From Ornithinimicrobium cerasi (lineage in GTDB: Bacteria > Actinomycetota > Actinomycetes > Actinomycetales > Dermatophilaceae): a stretch of 64,000 nt of DNA. The DNA is taken from NCBI RefSeq assembly GCF_003702705.1, contig NZ_QZMN01000009.1, positions 62,001-126,000 on the forward strand, written 5' to 3'. Made by a program: the position numbers and the translations under genes. Under the pieces are notes generated by a model that saw only the letters and a program-made list of their open reading frames with translations, was not told where the DNA came from and ran no database searches. Shown here in pieces: positions 35,523 to 44,998 of the stretch (position 1 is its first letter; each line of letters starts with the position of its first letter).

Positions 35523-36350
35523 TCAGACCACCGCCACCGGGCACTGGGCGTACTCCGCCACCGCGCACGCGGACCGCCCGCGCGGCACCACCAGCAGCTC
35601 CGCGCCGACCGCCTGGTCCAGCAGCGCCGCCACCCGGTGGCGGTCCGTGGCCAGGGCCACGACCTCCAGGTCCGGGTATGCCGAGCGCCAGGGTGCCAGA
35701 CGCTCCTCCAGCTCGCGCTCGGCCCGGTCGGCGTGCTCGTCCCACACCCGGGGGATGGGACGGTCGATCAGCCCCTCGACCAGGTCGACCGACCAGGCGG
35801 AGAGGGCCACGAGGGGGCGACCGTCCCGGACGCAGCGGGTGACCGCGTGCTCGAGGGCGTGGTCGTCGGCGTCGTGGCTGACGTCGACCACCACCGGGGC
35901 GTGGGGGTCCAGCCGGGTGAGGTCCCAGCCGGAGGGCACCAGGACGGTGGCGGGACCCTCACCGTGGACCAGGGCCCGTGCGGTCGAACCCAGGCTGAGC
36001 CGGGTGAACCCGCCGGCACCTCGCCGGCCGACCACCACGAGGCTCTCGGCCCCGTGGCCCAGCGTCTGCCCGTACTCCCGGGCGGTGTCGGTCAGGGCCT
36101 CGCTGGCGACCCTGGTCACCACTTCCCCGACCGGCCGGAGCTCCCGGTCGACGTCGGCCACCTGAGCGGCGGCCCGGTCGACGGTGGCCCGTCCGGCTCG
36201 TTCTCCGGCTCCCGACGCGTCGTGCAGCAGGACCAGCGGGGCGGAGGATGCACGCGCCTCCGCGGCCGCCCAGGCGACCGCGGAGGCGTTGCGTCCCGAC
36301 CCGTCCACGCCGACCAGCACCGGCCCGGGGGCCTGTACCGTGGCGCTCAT
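35523..36350 (-). CDS. Universal stress protein, tandem Usp domains
   Basis: 275 residues with two Usp folds. Domain 1 (about 10-145) has VLVGVDGSGRNASAVAWAA and the ATP-binding pattern GRRGAGGFTRLSLGSTARAL followed by ATVLVP. Domain 2 (about 155-275) begins PVVVDVSHDADDHALEHAV but ends with a degenerate VPRGRSACAVAEYAQCPVAVV. ATG 36350 is seven bases after the stop of the DoxX-like gene, so it is co-transcribed. In mycobacteria Usp genes of this kind belong to the DevR regulon. Confidence 0.9.
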   Translation of the reverse strand: MSATVQAPGPVLVGVDGSGRNASAVAWAAAEARASSAPLVLLHDASGAGERAGRATVDRAAAQVADVDRELRPVGEVVTRVASEALTDTAREYGQTLGHGAESLVVVGRRGAGGFTRLSLGSTARALVHGEGPATVLVPSGWDLTRLDPHAPVVVDVSHDADDHALEHAVTRCVRDGRPLVALSAWSVDLVEGLIDRPIPRVWDEHADRAERELEERLAPWRSAYPDLEVVALATDRHRVAALLDQAVGAELLVVPRGRSACAVAEYAQCPVAVV

Positions 36351-36357
36351 GGCCCGG

Positions 36358-36900
36358 TCAGCGCAGGTAGGACGGGGCGACGTTCTTCCAGATCTTCCCG
36401 AGGCCCAGGTAGTGCCAGGAGGCGGGGATCGTCGCGATGACGATCATCACGAGGGCACCGGTGAGGTGGTCGTCGAGGAAGGGGTTCGTCACCGTCGGGA
36501 GCGAGGCTCCGTACATGAACAGGTACATGAGGGCTCCGGCCAGCGCGCCGACCCGGGCGCCCATGCCCGTCATGAGGGTGAGGCCGATGCCGAGGAGGCC
36601 GAGCATGAACAGCCAGTCGACGATGGCGATGCCGGCCATGCCGGTGTAGAAGCCCGCCAGCGGGCCCTCCACGCCGGACAGGTAGCCGGTGGTGGGCGAT
36701 CCGCCGTTGAGCCAGGCACGCTCGGCCGGGGTCGCGAAACCGAGGCCGAACAGCTTGTCGACGAAGGCCCAGAGGAAGTAGAACCCGAAGGCCAGGCGCA
36801 GCAGGCCCAGCGCGTAGCCGCCGGCTTCGGGCAGCAGGTGCCGCTCCTCGTCGAGGGTGTGGAGGTCCGGGTGCACGACGTGGTCGTTGCGGGTTGTCAT
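36358..36900 (-). CDS. DoxX-like membrane protein
   Basis: 180 residues with four predicted helices: YALGLLRLAFGFYFLWAFVD near 30-50, GIAIVDWLFMLGLLGIGLTL, VGALAGALMYLFMYGA, and ALVMIVIATIPASWHYLGLG. This is the DoxX/DoxD (TQO small-subunit) pattern, found in quinone-linked oxidation modules. ATG 36900 is chosen: GAAGGAG ends nine bases upstream, while for ATG 36909 it abuts the codon with no spacer. The 5' region carries the Dos-box-like palindrome. The gene is followed by usp. Confidence 0.8.
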   Translation of the reverse strand: MTTRNDHVVHPDLHTLDEERHLLPEAGGYALGLLRLAFGFYFLWAFVDKLFGLGFATPAERAWLNGGSPTTGYLSGVEGPLAGFYTGMAGIAIVDWLFMLGLLGIGLTLMTGMGARVGALAGALMYLFMYGASLPTVTNPFLDDHLTGALVMIVIATIPASWHYLGLGKIWKNVAPSYLR

Positions 36901-36995
36901 CTCAGCCATCTCCTTCAGAGTGGGTTTCTTCGTGGCTGATCTCAGACTCCCAGGTCACGACGCGGCGTAGTAGGGCCGCACGTCCGCAGGGGCGG

Positions 36996-37009
36996 GGGAC
37001 CTTGGTCCC
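36996..37009 (-). promoter_or_regulatory. Dos-box-like palindrome upstream of doxX-usp
   Basis: GGGACCTTGGTCCC is near-perfectly symmetric and has the GGGAC-N4-GTCCC core of the DevR/DosR binding site. It lies 95 bp before the doxX-like start and touches the devR-like stop codon. It is therefore in the right place for DevR to activate doxX-usp. Confidence 0.6.
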
Positions 37010-37674
37010 TACTTGTCGAACAGCTTGGCGCCGAGGACAGCAGCCTGCGTGCGCCGTTCGACCCCCAGCTTGGCGAGCAGGTTGGTGATGTAGTTCTTGA
37101 CCGTCTTCTCGGCGAGGAACATCGTCTGCGCGATCTGCCGGTTGGTCATCCCCTCGGCGATGTGCTCGAGGATGCGCTGCTCCTGATCGGTCAGCAGCGC
37201 GAGCTTGTCGGCCCGGGGATCGGACCGCGGCTGCCGCAGCCGCTCCATCACCCTTGTCACCAGCGAGGGGTCGATGAGGGAGCGTCCGCCGGCGATGCTG
37301 CGGATGCCGTCGACGAGGTCGGTCCCGGCGATCTGCTTGAGCACGTAGCCGTCCGCCCCGGCCATGATCGCCGAGAACAGCGCCTCGTCGTCGTCGTAGC
37401 TGGTCAGGATGAGCGCCCGGATGTCCGGGTTGGCCGCCCGGACGTCGCGGCACACCTCGATCCCCGAGCCGTCGGGCAGCCGTCCGTCCAGAACCGCCAC
37501 GTCGGGCGCGAGCCGGATGATGTCGGCCGTCGCCCGCCGCGCGCTGCCGGACTCCCCCACGATCTCGAGGTCGGGCTCTGCCGACAGCAGGTCGTGCAGG
37601 CCGCGGCGCACCAGCTCGTGGTCATCCAGCAGGTAGACCCGGACGGGGGTGTCGTGCTCGCGCGGCTGGCTCAT
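37009..37674 (-). CDS. NarL/DevR family response regulator
   Basis: 221 residues: receiver domain 10-130 with acidic pair Asp17/Asp18 (YLLDDHELVRRGL), phospho-acceptor Asp63 (AVLDGRLPDGSG), Thr91 (ILTSYDDDEAL) and Lys113 (GYVLKQIAG). A LuxR-type helix-turn-helix follows at 160-218 (LTDQEQRILEHIAEGMTNRQ, FLAEKTVKNYITNLLAKLGV). Receiver and output domains closely follow DevR. ATG 37674 is five bases after the prenyl-synthase stop, which places it at the end of the nuo operon. Phosphorylation by the kinase at 33975 is inferred. Confidence 0.92.
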   Translation of the reverse strand: MSQPREHDTPVRVYLLDDHELVRRGLHDLLSAEPDLEIVGESGSARRATADIIRLAPDVAVLDGRLPDGSGIEVCRDVRAANPDIRALILTSYDDDEALFSAIMAGADGYVLKQIAGTDLVDGIRSIAGGRSLIDPSLVTRVMERLRQPRSDPRADKLALLTDQEQRILEHIAEGMTNRQIAQTMFLAEKTVKNYITNLLAKLGVERRTQAAVLGAKLFDK

Positions 37675-37679
37675 GGTCC

Positions 37680-38771
37680 TCAGCTGGAGCGTAGCGCGAC
37701 GCCGTCGACGAGGGCGCGCAGCGCGTCCACCGCCGGGCCGTCGGCGAGGTCGTCGAGCAGGGCGCGTGCCTCGGCCGCCAGCCGGCCGGTGTGGGCGCGG
37801 GCCTGCTCCATGGCCGGGTGGGCACGCAGGAGCGCAAGTGCCTCGTCCAGCTCCTGCGGGTCGTCGATCGGCCCACGGGTCAGCTCCAGCAGCCGGGCGT
37901 CGTCCGGGTCCTGCGACGTGCGGGCGTAGAGCACCGGCAGGGTGGCCTTGCCCTCGCGCAGGTCGGTCCCCGGGGTCTTGCCGGACGTGTCGGCCGCCGA
38001 CGCCACGTCGAGCAGGTCGTCGGCCAGCTGGAAGACCACGCCGAGCTTCTCGCCATACCCCGTGAGGACGCGCACGGTGGCGGCGTCGCAGCCGCCGAAC
38101 ATGCCGCCGTAGCGGGCCGCGGTCGCGATGAGGGCACCGGTCTTGTCGGCGAGGATGTCCAGGTATGCCGTCACCGCGGCGGGGTCGTCGGCGTCTCCGG
38201 CGAGGGGACTGGCGTGAGTGCCGTCGGCGGAGCCGAGCTGCACCTCGGTCTGGAGGTCGTCCCGGATCTGCCCGGCGCAGAGCCGCACGAAGGTCTGCGC
38301 CTGGATCTTGACCGCCTCGGCCCCGAGGTCCGCGACGACCGAGGACGCCGTGCCGAAGAGGAGGTCGCCCACGAGGATCGCCGTCGCGTTGCCGTACCTG
38401 GCGTTGGCGCTGGGCACCCCCCGCCGCAGGTCCGCCTCGTCCATGACGTCGTCGTGGTACAGGCTGGCCAGGTGCGTCAGCTCGACGCCGACCGCGGCGT
38501 CGACGACCGAGGCGTTCCAGCCCGTGCCGACCTCGCTCGCCAGGAGCGTGAGCAGCGGCCGGAACCTCTTGCCGCCCGCCGCGGCCAGGTGTGCCGAGGC
38601 ACCGGCGATGAACGGGTCGTCGTGGTCGACGACCTCGGCGAGCCGCACGGCGACCGCGGCCATCCCCTCGGCGACCCGGGCCTGCAGCCCCTCGTCGAGG
38701 CCGGGCAGGCCGGAGAGGTCCGAGGCGCCGCCGGCGTCGCTGATGTCGCTCGGGGCTGCGCTCACGGTCAC
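37680..38771 (-). CDS. Polyprenyl diphosphate synthase (menaquinone side chain)
   Basis: 363 residues of the trans-isoprenyl synthase family, which extends farnesyl/geranylgeranyl diphosphate to the long side chain of menaquinone. First Asp-rich motif YHDDVMDEADLRRG (107-111), second FQLADDLLD (251-255), and GGKRFRPLLTLLAS, all intact. Chain length cannot be read. A 13-residue Gly/Ser-rich stretch opens the protein. The GTG start 38771 overlaps the nuoN stop (GTGA), so quinone-tail synthesis is translationally tied to complex I. It ends five bases before the devR-like gene. Confidence 0.92.
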   Translation of the reverse strand: MTVSAAPSDISDAGGASDLSGLPGLDEGLQARVAEGMAAVAVRLAEVVDHDDPFIAGASAHLAAAGGKRFRPLLTLLASEVGTGWNASVVDAAVGVELTHLASLYHDDVMDEADLRRGVPSANARYGNATAILVGDLLFGTASSVVADLGAEAVKIQAQTFVRLCAGQIRDDLQTEVQLGSADGTHASPLAGDADDPAAVTAYLDILADKTGALIATAARYGGMFGGCDAATVRVLTGYGEKLGVVFQLADDLLDVASAADTSGKTPGTDLREGKATLPVLYARTSQDPDDARLLELTRGPIDDPQELDEALALLRAHPAMEQARAHTGRLAAEARALLDDLADGPAVDALRALVDGVALRSS

Positions 38772-40306
38772 CGCAGGAAGAGCGAGGAGCTCTGCGCCAG
38801 GTCGAGGAGCGGGGAGGGCATGACGCCCAGCCCGAGGGTCACCGCGAGGCCCGCCACGATGGCGAACGTCGTCATCAGCGACGGGGCGGCGACCTGGGTG
38901 TCGCCGGCCTCGTCACCCAGCCACATCCGCACGACCAGCGCGAAGTAGATGTAGGCGGTGACCGCGCTCGCCAGCACACCGATGACCGCCAGCCAGGCGT
39001 AGCCCTGGCTGACCGCGGCCGCGAAGACCGCGAACTTGCCGGTGAAGCCCGAGGTCAGCGGGATGCCCGCGAAGGCCAGCATGAGGAAGGTGAACCCGGC
39101 CGCGAGCCAGGGGGCCCGGCGGCCCAGGCCGGACCACTGACCGACCTGGGTGGCCTCGGTCCCGGAGGAGCGCACGAGCGCGACGATGGCGAAGGCCGGG
39201 ATCGTCATGAAGCCGTAGGTGGCCAGGTAGAACATCGTGGAGGAGATCCCCGCCTGGTCCATGGACACCAGGCCGGTGAGGATGAACCCGGCGTGGGCGA
39301 TCGAGGAGTAGGCGAGGATCCGCTTGACGTCGGTCTGCAGGACGGCCAGGACGGCGCCCACGACCATGGTCAGCGCCGCGACCGCGGCCACCACGGGCTG
39401 CCACTCCAGCCGGGCGCCCTCCACCGCGACGTAGAAGACGCGCAGCATCGCGCCGAAGGCCGCCACCTTGGTGCAGGCCGCCATGAAGCCGGTGACCGGC
39501 GTCGGGGCGCCCTGGTAGACGTCGGGCGTCCACGCGTGGAAGGGCACGGCGCCCACCTTGAAGAGCAGACCCACGGCGAGCAGCAGGATGCCGGGGACCA
39601 GCAGCCCGTCCATGCCCACGTTGGCGGAGATCGCGGCCGAGATGGCGTCGAGGCGCATGGAGCCGGCGTACCCGTACAGCAGCACCGCCCCGAAGAGGAA
39701 GAACGCCGAGCTGAACGACCCGAGGAGGAAGTACTTCAGCGACGCCTCCTGGGACAGCAGCCGTCGCCGACGTGCCAGACCGGTGAGGACGTAGAGCGGC
39801 AGCGACAGCACCTCGAGCGCGATGAACAGCAGCAGGAGGTCGTTGGCGCTGACGAACAGCATCATCCCCCCGACCGACAGCATGGTCAGCGGGAAGACCT
39901 CGGTGGTGGTCGCGCCGAGCCGGCCCGCGTAGGCCTCCTCGGCCGAGCCGGGCACCGAGGCGCCGGCCTGGGTGAAGGCGTCCGGCTGCTGGCCGCCGAG
40001 CCGCTCCGCCATCACCAGCAGGCCGAGCAGCGACAGGACGAGCAGCAGACCCTGGAGCAGCAGCGCCGGGCCGTCGAGGGCGACCGTGCCGGCGGCGGTG
40101 ACGCCCTGCCGGTCCGGGCCCAGGACCACGAGCGCCACGAGGGCCAGGACGAGGGCGGCGGCCGCGAGCGGCACCTGCACGGCATACCGCAGACCGCGGG
40201 GGGCGAAACCCTCGACGAGGCAGCCGAGCAGGCCCGCCACGAAGACGATGATCATCGGCAGCAACGCGGTGTAGTCGATCGCCGGGGCGACGAACATGTC
40301 GGTCAT
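38768..40306 (-). CDS. nuoN: NADH-quinone oxidoreductase subunit N
   Basis: 512 residues, inner-membrane proton channel of complete complex I. Marks are LLLLFIALEVLSLPLYVLTG, LKYFLLGSFSSAFFLFGAVL, FKVGAVPFHAWTPDVYQGAP and VKRILAYSSIAHAGFILTGL, with channel Lys and Glu residues in place. The start ATG 40306 shares its first base with the nuoM stop (TGATG). The N-terminus has one copy of GGTATGCCG (40180, minus strand) encoding R-Y-A-V with TAT. Confidence 0.97.
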   Translation of the reverse strand: MTDMFVAPAIDYTALLPMIIVFVAGLLGCLVEGFAPRGLRYAVQVPLAAAALVLALVALVVLGPDRQGVTAAGTVALDGPALLLQGLLLVLSLLGLLVMAERLGGQQPDAFTQAGASVPGSAEEAYAGRLGATTTEVFPLTMLSVGGMMLFVSANDLLLLFIALEVLSLPLYVLTGLARRRRLLSQEASLKYFLLGSFSSAFFLFGAVLLYGYAGSMRLDAISAAISANVGMDGLLVPGILLLAVGLLFKVGAVPFHAWTPDVYQGAPTPVTGFMAACTKVAAFGAMLRVFYVAVEGARLEWQPVVAAVAALTMVVGAVLAVLQTDVKRILAYSSIAHAGFILTGLVSMDQAGISSTMFYLATYGFMTIPAFAIVALVRSSGTEATQVGQWSGLGRRAPWLAAGFTFLMLAFAGIPLTSGFTGKFAVFAAAVSQGYAWLAVIGVLASAVTAYIYFALVVRMWLGDEAGDTQVAAPSLMTTFAIVAGLAVTLGLGVMPSPLLDLAQSSSLFLR

Positions 40307-41832
40307 CAGCGGTCACTCCCCTCAGCGGTAGCGGTGTCGATCGCCGGGGCGGGGTCGGTGACCCCGACGTGCTGCAGGGTCTGCTGCACGGCGGGCTCGA
40401 GCAGGTCGAGCACCGGCCTGGGGAAGAAGCCCAGGACGAGGAAGGCGGCGATGATCGGTGCGACGACGAACTTCTCCCGGCGCGTCATGTCCGGCACGTC
40501 GATGTCCGGGCGGGGCCCGGTCGCGATGCGCCGGTACATCACCAGGATGTAGACGGCGGCGAGGATGACGCCGGTGGCGGCGATCACCCCGACCCAGCTG
40601 TGGCGCTGGAACAGCCCCACGATGACCATGAACTCACTGACGAAGGAGTTCAGGCCGGGCAGCGAGAGGCCCGACAGGCCCGCGACGAGCAGGCAGCCGG
40701 CGATCACCGGGGTGACCCGCTGCCACCCGCCGAAGTCGCGGATGTCGCGTGAGCCACGGCGCACGATGAGCATCCCGGCCACCAGGAACAGGCCGGCCGT
40801 GGTGAAGCCGTGGTTGACCATGTACAGGGTCGCACCGGTCTGGGTCACGGTCGTGAAGGCGAAGATGCCCATGACGATGAACCCGAAGTGGCTGACCGAG
40901 GTGTAGGCGATCAGGCGGAGCATGTCGTCCTGGCCGATGGCCAGCATCGCGCCGATGATCATCGACGCCAGCGCCAGGCCCAGGATCACCGGGGTCGCCC
41001 ACTGGCTGGCCTCGGGGAAGAAGCTGAGGCAGAAGCGGATCATCCCGTAGGTGCCGACCTTGTCGAGCACACCGACGAGGAGCACCGAGGTCGCCGGGCG
41101 CGCCTGCTCGGCAGCCAGCGGCAACCAGGTGTGCAGCGGCCACATCGGGGCCTTGATCGCGAAGGCGATGAAGAAGCCGACGAAGAGCCAGCGGCCCACC
41201 TCCACCGGCATGTCCAGCCCGATGAGGTTGGTGACGAGGAAACCGTCGGTGCCGCGCGGCCCCACCAGGTAGAGCCCGATCACGGCGACCAGCATGACGA
41301 GCCCGCCGGCGAGGGAGTAGAGCAGGAAGGTGGTGGCGGCACGGGCCCGGCGGGTGCCGCCGAACATCCCGATGAGGAAGTACACGGGGATGAGCATCGC
41401 CTCGAAGAAGACGTAGAACAGGAAGACGTCGATGGCGGCGAAGACACCGACCACCATCGAGGCCAGCGACAGCATCAGCGCGAAGTAGGTGTGCTGGCGG
41501 CGGCCCTCGGCCGGCACGTCGTCCCAGGCGGCGAGGATGCAGATCGGCACCAGCACCAGGCCGAGCAGGATCATGGACAGCGAGATGCCGTCGACCCCCA
41601 GGGCGTAGGACACGCCGAACTGCGGGATCCAGGGGTAGATCTCGGTGAGCTGGAACTGCTCTCCCGACCCGACGCTGTACTGCGTGGCCGTCAGCACCGC
41701 CACCGCCAGGGTGGCCACCGAGAAGCCCAGGGCCACGGGTCGCACCGCGGTGCTCGCCCTCGGGAGCAGGGCCACGACGAGGGCGCCGAGGAGCGGCAGC
41801 ACCAGGAGCGTGGTCAACCAGGGGACGTTCAT
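40306..41832 (-). CDS. nuoM: NADH-quinone oxidoreductase subunit M
   Basis: 508-residue proton pump. FLFYVFFEAMLIPVYFLIGM carries the conserved Glu, IKAPMWPLHTWLPLAAEQAR the channel Lys and His, and LRLIAYTSVSHFGFIVMGIF the later channel half. It is clearly a different paralogue from the partial-cluster NuoM (about 535 residues, with an acidic insert). Its start ATG 41832 shares its first base with the nuoL stop (TGATG). Confidence 0.97.
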   Translation of the reverse strand: MNVPWLTTLLVLPLLGALVVALLPRASTAVRPVALGFSVATLAVAVLTATQYSVGSGEQFQLTEIYPWIPQFGVSYALGVDGISLSMILLGLVLVPICILAAWDDVPAEGRRQHTYFALMLSLASMVVGVFAAIDVFLFYVFFEAMLIPVYFLIGMFGGTRRARAATTFLLYSLAGGLVMLVAVIGLYLVGPRGTDGFLVTNLIGLDMPVEVGRWLFVGFFIAFAIKAPMWPLHTWLPLAAEQARPATSVLLVGVLDKVGTYGMIRFCLSFFPEASQWATPVILGLALASMIIGAMLAIGQDDMLRLIAYTSVSHFGFIVMGIFAFTTVTQTGATLYMVNHGFTTAGLFLVAGMLIVRRGSRDIRDFGGWQRVTPVIAGCLLVAGLSGLSLPGLNSFVSEFMVIVGLFQRHSWVGVIAATGVILAAVYILVMYRRIATGPRPDIDVPDMTRREKFVVAPIIAAFLVLGFFPRPVLDLLEPAVQQTLQHVGVTDPAPAIDTATAEGSDR

Positions 41833-43808
41833 CACTGCATCACCCACACTGCACCGAGGATGGCGACGACGCCGAGGAGCATCGTCAGGGCATAGGAGCG
41901 GACGAACCCGTTCTGGGCACGCCGCAGGTAGGAGGACAGGCCGCTGACGCCGCGGACCGTGCCACCGGTGAGACCGGCCTCGACCACGTCGCGGTCGGTG
42001 TCGACGGTGGCGCGGACGAGGGTGGACATCGGGTGGACGAAGAAGGCGTCGTTGGCCTCGTCCTGGTAGAGGTCCCGGCGCGCGGCGCGGGTCAGGGCGC
42101 TGCCGCGCGGTGCCTCGACCGGGACCTCGTCCCGGCCGTAGCGCAGCCAGGCCAGACCCACGCCGAGCACCATGAGGACGAACACGCTGACCTGGATGGC
42201 GAGCAGCGGGATCAGCGGCTCGTGGTCCTCGCCGTGGCCGAACACCGGCTCGAGCCAGCCGGTGAGGATCCCGGTCGGGTAGAGCGCGGCGCCCAGGACG
42301 AGCGAGCCGACCGCGAGCACCATCATCGGGACCGTCATCGTCAGCGGCGACTCGTGCGGGTGCGCCTCGTCGTGCCAGCGGGCCTTGCCGTGGAAGGTCA
42401 TGAAGAACAGCCGCGACATGTAGAAGGCGGTGATGCCCGCGCCGAGCAGGGTGACCGAGCCGAAGACCCAGCCCTGCCACCCCGGAGCCGAGAAGGCGGA
42501 CTCGATGATGTGGTCCTTGGAGAACCAGCCGGCGGTGAACGGGAAGCCGATGATCGCCAACCAGCCGGCCGCGAAGGTCAGCCAGGTGATCCTGACCTCC
42601 TTGCTGAGCGCACCGAAGCGACGCATGTCGACGCGGTCGTTCATGGCGTGCATGACCGAGCCGGCGCCGAGGAACATGCCGGCCTTGAAGAAGCCGTGGG
42701 TGAGCAGGTGGAAGATGGCGTAGACGTACCCGATCGGGCCGAGCCCGACGGCCAGCATCATGTAGCCGATCTGGGACATCGTCGAGGCGGCCAGCGCCTT
42801 CTTGATGTCGTCCTTGGCGCAGCCGACGATCGCGCCGTAGAGGAGCGTGATGGCACCGACGATCGCCACGACCACACGTGCGTCCGGGGTGAGGTCGTAG
42901 ATCGCCTGGCTGCGGGCCACGAGGTAGACCCCCGCGGTGACCATGGTCGCCGCGTGGATGAGCGCGGACACCGGCGTGGGACCGGCCATCGCGTCACCCA
43001 GCCAGCTCTGCAGCGGGAACTGCGCGGACTTGCCGCAGGCACCCAGGAGCAGGGCCAGCCCGATGAGGGTCAGCACCATCGGCGTGGCCGAGCCGGCGCT
43101 GCCGTGCACGGTGGCGTAGTCCAGGGCGCCGAAGTTGGCGAGCATCAGGCCCATCGCGATGACCAGCCCGAAGTCGCCGACCCGGTTGACGATGAAGGCC
43201 TTGTTGGCGGCGGCCGCGTAGGCGGGGTTGTGGTTCCAGAACCCGATGAGCAGGTAGGAGGCCAGACCCACACCCTCCCACCCGACGAAGAGCAGCAGGT
43301 AGGAGTCGGCGAGGACGAGGATCAGCATCGCCGCGACGAAGAGGTTCAGGTAGGCGAAGAACCGACGCTTGTCCGGGTCGTGCTCCATGTAGCCCAGGGA
43401 GTAGACGTGGATGAGCGAGCCCACGAACGTGATGAGCATGACGAAGGCCAGCGACAGGGGGTCCAGCAGCAGGCCGGCCTGGACCGAGAGGTCACCCGCG
43501 CTCACCCAGTCCCAGAGCGGGACCCGCAGCGAGCGCTCGTCGGCCGGCAGCCCGAGCAGCTGCGCGATGACCGCGGCGCCGACGGCGAAGCTGCCCCACG
43601 ACAGGCCGGTGGCCAGCGCAGGGCCCCAGCGGTCGGTCGCGCGCCCGCCGAGCAGGAGGAGCGCGGCGCCGGCGAGCGGCAGCGCGATCATCAGCCACCC
43701 CAGGGCGGCCGTGCCGGTCGCCTCGGTCGCGTGGACCGCGCTGGCCCCCGGTTCGGCGAGCGCGAGGCTGGCGGAGGCCAGACCAGAACTCAGGTCGTGC
43801 ACAGACAC
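41832..43808 (-). CDS. nuoL: NADH-quinone oxidoreductase subunit L
   Basis: 658-residue distal pump with the lateral helix at its C-terminus. YMEHDPDKRRFFAYLNLFVA, LLLFVGWEGVGLASYLLIGF, GKSAQFPLQSWLGDAMAGPT and ALIHAATMVTAGVYLVARS are the expected blocks. The GTG at 43808 has AAGGAG five bases upstream, overlapping the nuoK stop. GTG 43802 is a less well spaced alternative. It is the only nuo gene of this operon that does not overlap its upstream neighbour. Confidence 0.96.
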   Translation of the reverse strand: MSVHDLSSGLASASLALAEPGASAVHATEATGTAALGWLMIALPLAGAALLLLGGRATDRWGPALATGLSWGSFAVGAAVIAQLLGLPADERSLRVPLWDWVSAGDLSVQAGLLLDPLSLAFVMLITFVGSLIHVYSLGYMEHDPDKRRFFAYLNLFVAAMLILVLADSYLLLFVGWEGVGLASYLLIGFWNHNPAYAAAANKAFIVNRVGDFGLVIAMGLMLANFGALDYATVHGSAGSATPMVLTLIGLALLLGACGKSAQFPLQSWLGDAMAGPTPVSALIHAATMVTAGVYLVARSQAIYDLTPDARVVVAIVGAITLLYGAIVGCAKDDIKKALAASTMSQIGYMMLAVGLGPIGYVYAIFHLLTHGFFKAGMFLGAGSVMHAMNDRVDMRRFGALSKEVRITWLTFAAGWLAIIGFPFTAGWFSKDHIIESAFSAPGWQGWVFGSVTLLGAGITAFYMSRLFFMTFHGKARWHDEAHPHESPLTMTVPMMVLAVGSLVLGAALYPTGILTGWLEPVFGHGEDHEPLIPLLAIQVSVFVLMVLGVGLAWLRYGRDEVPVEAPRGSALTRAARRDLYQDEANDAFFVHPMSTLVRATVDTDRDVVEAGLTGGTVRGVSGLSSYLRRAQNGFVRSYALTMLLGVVAILGAVWVMQ

Positions 43809-43817
43809 GCGCGCTCC

Positions 43818-44117
43818 TTACAGCTTGAGCAGGTTGGCGTCGTCGACCGAGGCCGAACGACGCGCACGGAAGATGGACATGATGATGGCCAGCCCGACGA
43901 CGACCTCGGCCGCGGCGACCACCATGACGAAGAGCGCATACACCTGTCCGTCCAGGGAGCCGTGCAGGCGGGCGAAGGTGACCAGGGCGAGGTTGCAGGC
44001 GTTGAGCATCAGCTCGATGCCCATGAACACGATGATCGTGTTCCTCCGGGTCAGCACCGTCACGGAGCCGATCGTGAAGAGCACGACCGCCAGGTAGAGG
44101 TAGGCCTCGACACCCAT
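43818..44117 (-). CDS. nuoK: NADH-quinone oxidoreductase subunit K
   Basis: 99 residues, three helices. [20 protein letters not shown] carries the conserved helix-2 Glu and [20 protein letters not shown] the helix-3 Glu. The family length is exact. ATG 44117 shares its A with the nuoJ TGA stop (TGATG). The TAA stop is an exception in this GC-rich operon and forms part of the ribosome site of nuoL. Confidence 0.97.
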   Translation of the reverse strand: MGVEAYLYLAVVLFTIGSVTVLTRRNTIIVFMGIELMLNACNLALVTFARLHGSLDGQVYALFVMVVAAAEVVVGLAIIMSIFRARRSASVDDANLLKL

Positions 44118-44998
44118 CAGCGATCACCCTCGTCCTGCGGGTCGAAGGGGGAGAACCCGGTCCCGGAACGGGTGTCCGTGCTGCCGTCGCCGTCGCTGCC
44201 GGTGCTGACTCCCGAGCCCTTCTTGGCGGCCGTGTCGGTCGCGCCGGGGGACCCGGGCAGCCGGAAGGTCTCGGGCGAGGCGACCTGGCCGCGGGCGACG
44301 AGGACGCGGGGCACCGAGGCCTCGACCGGCGTGCCGTCGGGTGCCAGCGCGGGGGTGTCGGCGGCGTTGTGCCGGGCGTAGACGCCGGGGTTCGGCTTGC
44401 CCGCCACCCAGCGGCCCGAGCGCACCTTCTCCTCGGACAGCTCCCGCTGGGTCCGCCGCGGCGTCAGCCGCTCGCGGTGGGCCAGGACCATGGCCCCCAT
44501 GACCGCGATGACCAGGAGCGCACCGAGGACCTCGAAGCTGAGCACCTGCCGCTCGAAGATCTCGCGGGCCAGCGCGGTGACCGGGCCCTCGGCCTGGACG
44601 GCCTCCAGACCGACGGTCTGCGGCCACTCGACCTGCGTGAGAGCCAGGACGGCCGCGGCGGCGAAGAGCCCGCCGAGCAGGAACGCCCAGAACCGCTGAC
44701 CCCGCAGGGTCTCCACCATGGAGTCCGAGGCGTCCACCCCGATCACCATGACGACGAAGAGGAAGAGCATCATCACGGCGCCGGAGTAGACGAACACCTG
44801 GATGATGCCGACGAACTCGGCGCCCTGCACGATGTAGACGACGCCGAGGGTGACCATGACCATCGCCATCGCCATCGCCGCGTGCACCGCCTTGCGCGCG
44901 AACAGGAGGCCGAGCCCGCCGAGGACGGCGATGCCCGAGGCCGTCCAGAACAGCACGAGCTCCAGACCGTCGATGACGGTGGAGGGGCCGGGGTTCAT
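44117..44998 (-). CDS. nuoJ: NADH-quinone oxidoreductase subunit J
   Basis: 293 residues. Five helices in the first 180 residues, with [20 protein letters not shown] and [10 protein letters not shown] as the core. A cytoplasmic tail of about 100 residues ([20 protein letters not shown] is the last helix, then [18 protein letters not shown] and a Gly/Ser/Asp-rich end) is the actinobacterial form. ATG 44998 overlaps the nuoI stop by ATGA. Confidence 0.95.
   Translation of the reverse strand: MNPGPSTVIDGLELVLFWTASGIAVLGGLGLLFARKAVHAAMAMAMVMVTLGVVYIVQGAEFVGIIQVFVYSGAVMMLFLFVVMVIGVDASDSMVETLRGQRFWAFLLGGLFAAAAVLALTQVEWPQTVGLEAVQAEGPVTALAREIFERQVLSFEVLGALLVIAVMGAMVLAHRERLTPRRTQRELSEEKVRSGRWVAGKPNPGVYARHNAADTPALAPDGTPVEASVPRVLVARGQVASPETFRLPGSPGATDTAAKKGSGVSTGSDGDGSTDTRSGTGFSPFDPQDEGDR

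Noticed and set aside
35514-35528. GTCTGAG-G-CTCAGAC palindrome at the kinase/usp stop codons as terminator
   Set aside because: A one-base centre cannot form a loop. The remaining stem is about five pairs, too weak to call.
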